Source: Perognathus longimembris pacificus
Taxonomy: Eukaryota > Chordata > Mammalia > Rodentia > Heteromyidae
Assembly: GCF_023159225.1 (NCBI RefSeq)
Contig: NC_063167.1
Location: 7,533,734 to 7,597,733 of the forward strand
Length of the DNA stretch: 64,000 nucleotides
Direction: 5' to 3'
Made by a program: the position numbers and the translations under genes. The notes below the pieces were generated by a model. The model saw nothing but the letters and a program-made list of their open reading frames with translations, was not told where the DNA came from and ran no database searches. Shown here piece after piece: positions 62,601 through 64,000 of this stretch (positions are counted from its first letter, which is position 1; each line of letters opens with the position of its first letter).

Positions 62601-63905
62601 AGGGTACAAAAAACAGTTCAGATGGCTAGTTCTACTTTTCTAGCTAGTTCTGCTTCTTTTATACCTTGGCAAGTGGCTGGTTATCATTGCTCTTTAGTCA
62701 CTTAACTAGCTCTTTATTCGAGGTGAGCACTTTACCACTAGGCCATATTCCCAGCCCCAACTAGCTCTTTATTAATGACCATGTCATTGGTAGTATGCCA
62801 TCTGAAACATGAAGGATCTGGGAAGGGGGTACACACTTATTGTGTACACTTGGTGCCCTCAGTTTCCCCAGGTAGAAGAGTGATAACACATCTGCTCCTC
62901 TGATTGAGCTGAGGCAGAGGAAGTATTTTGTGAACAGCATGGGTACTGTGTTCAGGGATGGATATTGTGGCAGCATGTGGACCCACTGTTCTGTGGCCTT
63001 TCTCCTTTGTTGTTGGAATTCTAGAGACTAGTACAGTCTGTTGAATTATGGAAAATCCCGTTGAGGACAGCAGCAGCAGTCACAGAACTAGCTGTGTGTC
63101 TTGTTTGTATGTCTCCATCAGTAAAGTATCCAGGCAGTTGGCTCCTTGGCTGTGTGTGAGGGTGTTCAGTTTTCCAGAGCTGCAGCGCCTGCATTCTCTT
63201 TGTTTTGCTTTCACCCAAACAGGAAGAGATCTGTCGCATTGAGGAGGAACAGAGCTTTGAGGAATTGAAGATTCTTCGAGAACTGGTTCATGATCGATTT
63301 TACAAGCAGGAAGAACTAGCAGAGGTGAGGAATGCCGAATGCTTCAGTTTTGAAAAGCTTCTGCTGCTGCCTGGGACAAATGGTGATTAATGACATATCA
63401 CAGTTTTTGTTTAAAAAACAATTTTTTTTTATGGTCCTGGGGCTTGGACATCAGGGCCTGGGCACTGTCCATGAGACTCTTTTTGCTCAAGGCTAGTGCT
63501 CTACCCCTTGAGCCACAGCACTATCTCTTGCTTTTTCTGAGTAGTTTATTAGAGATAGAGTCTTATAGACTTTTCTCTGCAAGCTGGCTTCACACCGTGA
63601 TCCTCAGATCTCAGCTAGGTTTACAGGTGTGAGCCACCAGGGCCTGGCCATATCACAGCTTGTTCTACCTTCGAATGCTCACATCTCTCCTTTGTGATCA
63701 TAGAGTCTACGGGAGCCTCAGTTTGACTCTCCAGGAACCTCTCCTGGGGACCCTGATGCCAGCGGAGGCAGTGGGATGCTGCAGTACCTGCAGTCCTGGT
63801 TTCCTGGCTGGGGCGGCTGGTATGGGCAGCAGAGCCCTGAGGGGAAAGCGGTGGAAGGACTGTCGGCTGAGCCCCATGAGCAGTGGACTCCAGAAGAGAT
63901 CTTGG
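42019..63905 (+). CDS. VPS13D: Vacuolar protein sorting 13D (bridge-like lipid transfer protein), N-terminal 11 coding exons, partial
   Basis: Join of 42019-42115, 46867-46944, 48704-48894, 48989-49069, 51204-51320, 56276-56380, 57812-57982, 59298-59398, 60925-61093, 63223-63324 and 63704-63905, totalling 1414 nt or 471 residues of a protein of about 4,400. The product begins [18 protein letters not shown], the amphipathic start of the Chorein_N domain (about residues 1-120), which forms the entry end of the hydrophobic groove in VPS13 proteins. VPS13D moves phospholipids at ER-mitochondria and peroxisome contacts, affects mitochondrial size and clearance, and in humans its loss causes recessive spinocerebellar ataxia. 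All exons join in frame. One intron (48895-48988) uses a GC donor. The gene continues past the right edge; the UBA and C-terminal adaptor regions are outside. Confidence 0.97.
42311..42600 (-). mobile_element. B1 SINEs (two monomers)
   Basis: 42311-42445 (GAGATAGAATTTTCTAAATA, GAATTACAGGCATATACCAC) and a second 7SL-like piece at 42530-42600 (CTATGTAGCCCAGGCTGACC). Confidence 0.7.
42975..43172 (-). mobile_element. B1-Geo composite SINE
   Basis: GCTGGTACTGAGGCTTGAAC to CAGATCTCAGCCTCCTGAGG; the B1 end is truncated. Confidence 0.88.
43173..44700. other. VPS13D: Unique part of VPS13D intron 2
   Basis: No recognisable gene. It contains a purine-only block at about 43788-43920 (GGAGGGAAGG-type) whose reverse-strand open frames are artefacts. 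Confidence 0.55.
44705..44986 (+). mobile_element. ID monomer followed by a B1-tRNA composite SINE
   Basis: GATGTAGCTCAGTGCTAGAG (ID, 44705-44756), then a B1 part (CTATAATTCTAGCTACTCAG) and a tRNA-like tail (GCTCAAATCTCAGTACCAGG). Confidence 0.7.
45271..45402. repeat. TTCC microsatellite
   Basis: About 130 bp of CCTT units with a short CCCT interruption, at the tail of the next SINE. Confidence 0.95.
45403..45642 (-). mobile_element. B1-Geo composite SINE
   Basis: GTGGGGCTTGAACTTAGGGC to GGATTACAGGTGTGAGCCAC. Confidence 0.92.
45655..45836 (-). mobile_element. ID-like and B1 pieces
   Basis: GTGGTGCTGGGGATTGAACT (ID-like), then GTTTTGAGATAGTGTCTCAC to CAGGGATTACAGGTGTGTGC (B1). Confidence 0.65.
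45902..46180 (-). mobile_element. IDL-Geo SINE with a duplicated 3' end
   Basis: From the right: a full IDL-Geo (about 45991-46179), a T-run, then a second copy of the last 50 or so bases of Geo (45926-45974) and another T-run. CCATACTCT before and CCATATTCT after suggest one insertion event. Confidence 0.75.
46482..46580 (+). mobile_element. B1-type SINE fragment
   Basis: GGCACAGTGGTGCACACCTG and CACCTTGAGCAATATAGTGA. Confidence 0.6.
46867..46944 (+). CDS. VPS13D: VPS13D coding exon 2
   Basis: Residues 33-58 plus one base: [20 protein letters not shown], then PFEVKA. This is a core Chorein_N motif: NLPLKKDAL and the following F/V segment form the first strands of the lipid groove. The acceptor is TTATTTTTAG and the donor is GTATGT. 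Confidence 0.97.
47205..47335 (+). mobile_element. MIR-like fragment
   Basis: TTTCTGGCTGGATGACTTTG with neighbouring GGGTTTATATTCTATTTCTG fits the plus-strand MIR core. Confidence 0.5.
47340..47462 (+). mobile_element. B1-type SINE fragment
   Basis: GCTGAGTGTTGTGGCTCAAG and GTAGGAGGGTGGTGCAGGAG. Confidence 0.6.
47471..47712 (-). mobile_element. B1-Geo composite SINE
   Basis: TGTAGGGCTTGAACTTGGGG to GGATTATGGGTGTGAGCCAC. An ID-like piece follows at 47730-47813. Confidence 0.9.
48118..48555 (-). mobile_element. B1-Geo SINE (middle layer of nest)
   Basis: The Geo side is weak and T-rich. After the inner insert it continues TGCTCAGGGTTGGCATTCTC and ends ATAGATGTGAGCCACTGGCA. Confidence 0.75.
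48190..48382 (-). mobile_element. IDL-Geo SINE (inner layer of nest)
   Basis: CCAGTCCTGGGGCTTGAACT to CTAAGCCACATTCCCACCCC. Confidence 0.88.
48704..48894 (+). CDS. VPS13D: VPS13D coding exon 3 (ends at a GC donor)
   Basis: Residues 59-122: [20 protein letters not shown], then [15 protein letters not shown] and a charged helix ending ALEEKWK. The next bases are GCAAGG, not GT. The family sequence resumes only after an AG 94 bp downstream, so the intron is GC-AG. Reading through would shift the frame and stop soon afterwards. Confidence 0.95.
48895..48988 (+). other. VPS13D: VPS13D 94-bp GC-AG intron
   Basis: Donor AAG|GCAAGG and acceptor CCCTTGTAG. The exon sequence on both sides matches the VPS13D protein without gap. 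The length is near the mammalian minimum and not a multiple of three, so retention would cause a frameshift. Confidence 0.9.
48989..49069 (+). CDS. VPS13D: VPS13D coding exon 4
   Basis: Residues 123-149: [20 protein letters not shown], then SIVENIE. The exon is phase 0 at both ends, so it could be skipped without a frame break. The acceptor is TCCCTTGTAG and the donor is GTGAGT. Confidence 0.96.
49390..49475 (+). mobile_element. MIR fragment
   Basis: CTCAGTCTCTTTATCTGTAA, then AATGAG, is the plus-strand MIR tail. Confidence 0.65.
49620..49818 (+). mobile_element. IDL-Geo SINE
   Basis: GGGCTGGGAATATGGCCTAG to GGCCCAGGACTGGCCCCCAA. CAAATTAGG occurs on both sides as part of the target duplication. 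Confidence 0.93.
50225..50690 (-). mobile_element. Probable MaLR-type LTR remnant
   Basis: GGTTTTATTTTGGCTCACAG followed by CAGTCCATCATGGCC and GGAAGGGGCCAGAGCAAGAT has the layout of reverse-oriented ERVL-MaLR LTRs as I remember them. Ends and subfamily are uncertain. Confidence 0.45.
50888..50970 (-). mobile_element. B1 SINE fragment
   Basis: GAGATGGGGTCTCAGTATGT and CAGATTGGCCTTGAACAAGA. Confidence 0.6.
51204..51320 (+). CDS. VPS13D: VPS13D coding exon 5
   Basis: Residues 150-188: [13 protein letters not shown], then [16 protein letters not shown] and [16 protein letters not shown] is a hallmark strand of the VPS13 N-terminal groove. The exon is phase 0 at both ends. The acceptor is CCTTCGCAG and the donor is GTGAGT. 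Confidence 0.97.
51757..51865 (-). mobile_element. B1 SINE
   Basis: CTGAGATAGGGTTTTCTAGC and GCTGCGATTATAGATGTGCA. Confidence 0.75.
52158..52402 (-). mobile_element. B1-Geo composite SINE, full length
   Basis: GGTCCTGGGCCTTGAACTCA to GGATTACAGGTGTGAGCCAC. GCTTTAAAGTTTTT flanks both ends (about 52143 and 52402), the target duplication. Confidence 0.93.
52630..53159. other. VPS13D: Unique part of VPS13D intron 6
   Basis: About 530 bp with nothing recognised. Confidence 0.5.
53160..53720 (-). mobile_element. MEN-like SINE interrupted by a B1-Geo
   Basis: tRNA-like tail at 53165-53260 (GCTAGGCAGATGCTTTACCA), B1-Geo inserted at about 53270-53512 (GGTCCTGGGACTTGAACTCA, GGATTACAGGTGTGAGCCAC), then two B1-like units to 53715. 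Confidence 0.75.
54160..54440 (+). mobile_element. MEN-like composite SINE
   Basis: CTAGGCTTGGTGGCTCCAAA, second unit CAGTGTCTTGCACCTGTTAT, tail GTGTGGCTCAAAGGGTAGAT and an A-run. Confidence 0.7.
54453..54665 (+). mobile_element. IDL-Geo SINE
   Basis: GGGGCTGGGAATGTGGCTTA to CCCCAGGACTGGCAAAAAAT with an AAATAAAT tail. Confidence 0.93.
54670..54918 (+). mobile_element. B1-Geo composite SINE
   Basis: GCTGGGCACCATGGCTCATG to GAGTTCTAGCCCTATAACCA. Confidence 0.9.
55161..55374. repeat. CCCCT/CCCTCC-rich tract
   Basis: 214 bp with only C and T on + apart from a few G and A. The minus strand is GGGGAGG-type with dozens of G-runs, a strong quadruplex candidate. It is followed by a T-run and a SINE. 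Confidence 0.95.
55380..55586 (-). mobile_element. B1-Geo composite SINE, B1 part shortened
   Basis: GTGGGGCTTGAACTCTGGGC to GATTATAGGCTTGAGCCACC. Confidence 0.9.
55590..56275. other. VPS13D: Unique sequence before VPS13D coding exon 6
   Basis: AT-rich. A possible L2/MIR-like end is at about 56140-56215, otherwise nothing recognised. Confidence 0.45.
56276..56380 (+). CDS. VPS13D: VPS13D coding exon 6
   Basis: Residues 189-223: [20 protein letters not shown], then [15 protein letters not shown]. Phase 0 at both ends; acceptor ATCTCAG, donor GTATGG. Confidence 0.97.
56618..56679. repeat. TC then TG dinucleotide repeat
   Basis: A TC run that switches to TG, next to a truncated minus-strand Geo (56690-56752). 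Confidence 0.95.
57047..57144 (-). mobile_element. IDL monomer without the Geo half
   Basis: Flanked by CAGGGGTTTGCTCTT (57032-57046 and 57145-57159). It contains a T-run, then IDL from TGTATATGTGGTGCTGGGGA to CTAGGCCATATCCCCAGCCC. Confidence 0.9.
57160..57315 (-). mobile_element. Older tRNA/B1-type SINE hosting the IDL monomer
   Basis: GTGCTCTACCACTTGAGCGA, then GCAGCTGGGATTATAGATCT. Confidence 0.6.
57325..57585 (-). mobile_element. B1-Geo composite SINE
   Basis: GGGTCTGAACTCAGGGTCTA to GATTACAGGTGGGAGTCACC, with a T-run at the Geo-B1 junction. Confidence 0.9.
57812..57982 (+). CDS. VPS13D: VPS13D coding exon 7
   Basis: Residues 224-280: [20 protein letters not shown], then [16 protein letters not shown] and [14 protein letters not shown]. 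The IPLKLS segment is the conserved VPS13 motif that precedes the next helix. The acceptor is ACATGCAG and the donor is GTACCT. Confidence 0.97.
58131..58328. repeat. CCTT/CCCT microsatellite
   Basis: About 200 bp, all pyrimidine on +, in VPS13D intron 8. Confidence 0.95.
58330..58562 (-). mobile_element. B1-Geo composite SINE
   Basis: GCCAGTCCATGGGTTTAAAC to GGGATTATGGACATGAGCCA. Confidence 0.88.
58781..58986 (-). mobile_element. IDL-Geo SINE
   Basis: TAAATTATCCTTTTTT on both sides (58765 and 58987). Full Geo-IDL ending CTAGGCTATATCCCCAGCCC. Confidence 0.95.
59045..59256 (-). mobile_element. B1-Geo composite SINE
   Basis: GGTTCTTGAACTCTGGGCCT to GGATTACGGGTGTGAGCTAC. Its left end is 40 bp before coding exon 8. 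Confidence 0.9.
59298..59398 (+). CDS. VPS13D: VPS13D coding exon 8
   Basis: Residues 281-313 plus two bases: [20 protein letters not shown], then [13 protein letters not shown]. This is a charged helix. The acceptor TACAAAG has a weak, T-poor tract nearby, and the donor is GTAAGG. Confidence 0.96.
59583..59790 (-). mobile_element. MEN-like SINE part
   Basis: GAGGTACTGAGTTTGAATTC and GGCAGATGCTTTACCACTGT, then a B1 unit. Confidence 0.6.
59820..60052 (-). mobile_element. B1-Geo composite SINE
   Basis: GGCTAGTGCTCTACCACTTT to GGTTTACAGGTGTGAGCCAT. B1 remnants continue to 60270. Confidence 0.85.
60600..60838 (+). mobile_element. B1-Geo composite SINE
   Basis: CATGCCTGTAATCCTCACTA to GAGTTCAAGCCTGACAACCG with an AAAC-rich tail. 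Confidence 0.9.
60925..61093 (+). CDS. VPS13D: VPS13D coding exon 9
   Basis: Residues 314-370: [20 protein letters not shown], then [16 protein letters not shown] and [16 protein letters not shown]. The W-W-aromatic segment followed by a basic helix is typical of the VPS13 N-terminal region. The acceptor is GATTGCAG and the donor is GTGAGT. Confidence 0.97.
61110..61318 (-). mobile_element. IDL-Geo SINE
   Basis: GCCAGTCCTGAGGCTTGAAC to CTAGGCCACATTCCCAGCCC, 20 bp downstream of coding exon 9. Confidence 0.92.
61319..61879. other. VPS13D: Unique part of VPS13D intron 10
   Basis: No gene or repeat recognised. Confidence 0.5.
61890..61979 (-). mobile_element. 5'-truncated Geo SINE, first of two at one site
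   Basis: GCCAATCCTGGGGCTTGCAC to CTGTGCTCAAGGCTAGT, between copies of TGAACATCAG at 61880-61889 and 61980-61989. Confidence 0.88.
61990..62212 (-). mobile_element. IDL-Geo SINE, second at the same site
   Basis: GGCCAGTCCTGGGCCTTGGA to CTAGGCCATATCCCCAGCCC, between TGAACATCAG at 61980-61989 and 62213-62222. Confidence 0.92.
62719..62758 (-). mobile_element. 40-bp tailless insert, 5' half of an IDL/tRNA-like RNA
   Basis: A perfect 15-bp duplication AACTAGCTCTTTATT (62704-62718, 62759-62773) encloses 40 bp that match only the first 40 bases of IDL on the minus strand. There is no A-tail and no second half. The break falls where the tRNA anticodon loop would be. Confidence 0.88.
62774..63222. 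other. VPS13D: Unique end of VPS13D intron 10
   Basis: Nothing recognised apart from the polypyrimidine tract of the next acceptor. Confidence 0.5.
63223..63324 (+). CDS. VPS13D: VPS13D coding exon 10
   Basis: Residues 371-404: [20 protein letters not shown], then [14 protein letters not shown]. Acidic, helical, phase 0 at both ends. The acceptor is ACCCAAACAG and the donor is GTGAGG. Confidence 0.97.
63430..63650 (-). mobile_element. B1-Geo composite SINE
   Basis: GGTCCTGGGGCTTGGACATC to GGTTTACAGGTGTGAGCCAC, in the short intron between coding exons 10 and 11. Confidence 0.9.
63704..63905 (+). CDS. VPS13D: VPS13D coding exon 11 (last in window)
   Basis: Residues 405-471 plus one base: [20 protein letters not shown], then [20 protein letters not shown] and EEILG. 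The [10 protein letters not shown] block is a conserved VPS13 signature. The donor is GTATGC at 63906; the protein continues beyond the window. Confidence 0.96.
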
Positions 63906-64000
63906 GTATGCTGGCCAGGGCTTGCCCCTTTGCTACAGTGGAGGGATTAGCCCAGGGTTGTTTTCAAATGAAACAAAGGAGACATTTAGAAAACAGTTTG

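Larger units (their letters stand above)
61094..63222 (+). other. VPS13D: VPS13D intron 10
   Basis: It contains IDL-Geo (61110-61318), a double SINE insertion at one site (61880-62222), a 40-bp tailless SINE/tRNA-half insert (62719-62758), and unique sequence elsewhere. A 61-codon frame from 63205 overlaps real exon 10 and is not separate. Confidence 0.8.

Noticed and set aside
1..64000. A previously undescribed multi-gene system
   Set aside because: Only two well-known, unrelated host genes are present; the remaining sequence is introns, repeats and unique noncoding DNA.

Overview
The window is a piece of a mammalian nuclear genome. It has split genes with consensus splice sites, CpG islands, microsatellites and a dense load of SINEs. 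The commonest SINE has a tRNA-Ala/ID-like left monomer joined to a right monomer of about 100 bp. As I recall it, this is the architecture of IDL-Geo, a family reported only from geomyoid rodents (kangaroo rats, pocket mice, pocket gophers). A geomyoid rodent is therefore the best guess for the source, with species unresolved. Order and strand of the two genes match human 1p36.22 (TNFRSF1B, then VPS13D).

Layout: 1-5480 is intergenic sequence with SINEs, a solo LTR (1459-2262) and a GGAA microsatellite. 5480-29925 is TNFRSF1B (TNF receptor 2) on the + strand: a GC-rich promoter, ten coding exons forming an intact 464-residue frame, a first intron of about 12.9 kb, and a 1.3-kb 3'UTR ending at AATAAA (29904). 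29926-38380 is intergenic, with many SINEs, a probable ERV2-like LTR and a second solo LTR of the same family as the first. 38290-39500 is the CpG island of VPS13D. The VPS13D start codon is at 42019 and eleven coding exons are present up to 63905. They encode about the first 471 residues, including the Chorein-type lipid-transfer N-terminus, and the gene runs off the right edge.

Both protein-coding genes look functional: every exon joins in frame and all 24 cysteines of the four TNFR2 cysteine-rich domains are present. The two genes have unrelated jobs (inflammatory signalling and bulk lipid transfer at organelle contacts). Nothing in the window suggests they work together beyond ancient synteny.

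I found no undescribed multi-gene system. The unusual material is in transposon biology and splicing. It includes a 40-bp tailless insert resembling a SINE/tRNA 5' half with a perfect 15-bp target duplication, repeated SINE insertion at one target site, a three-level SINE nest, a SINE with a duplicated 3' end, two same-strand solo LTRs bracketing TNFRSF1B, and a 94-bp GC-AG intron in VPS13D.
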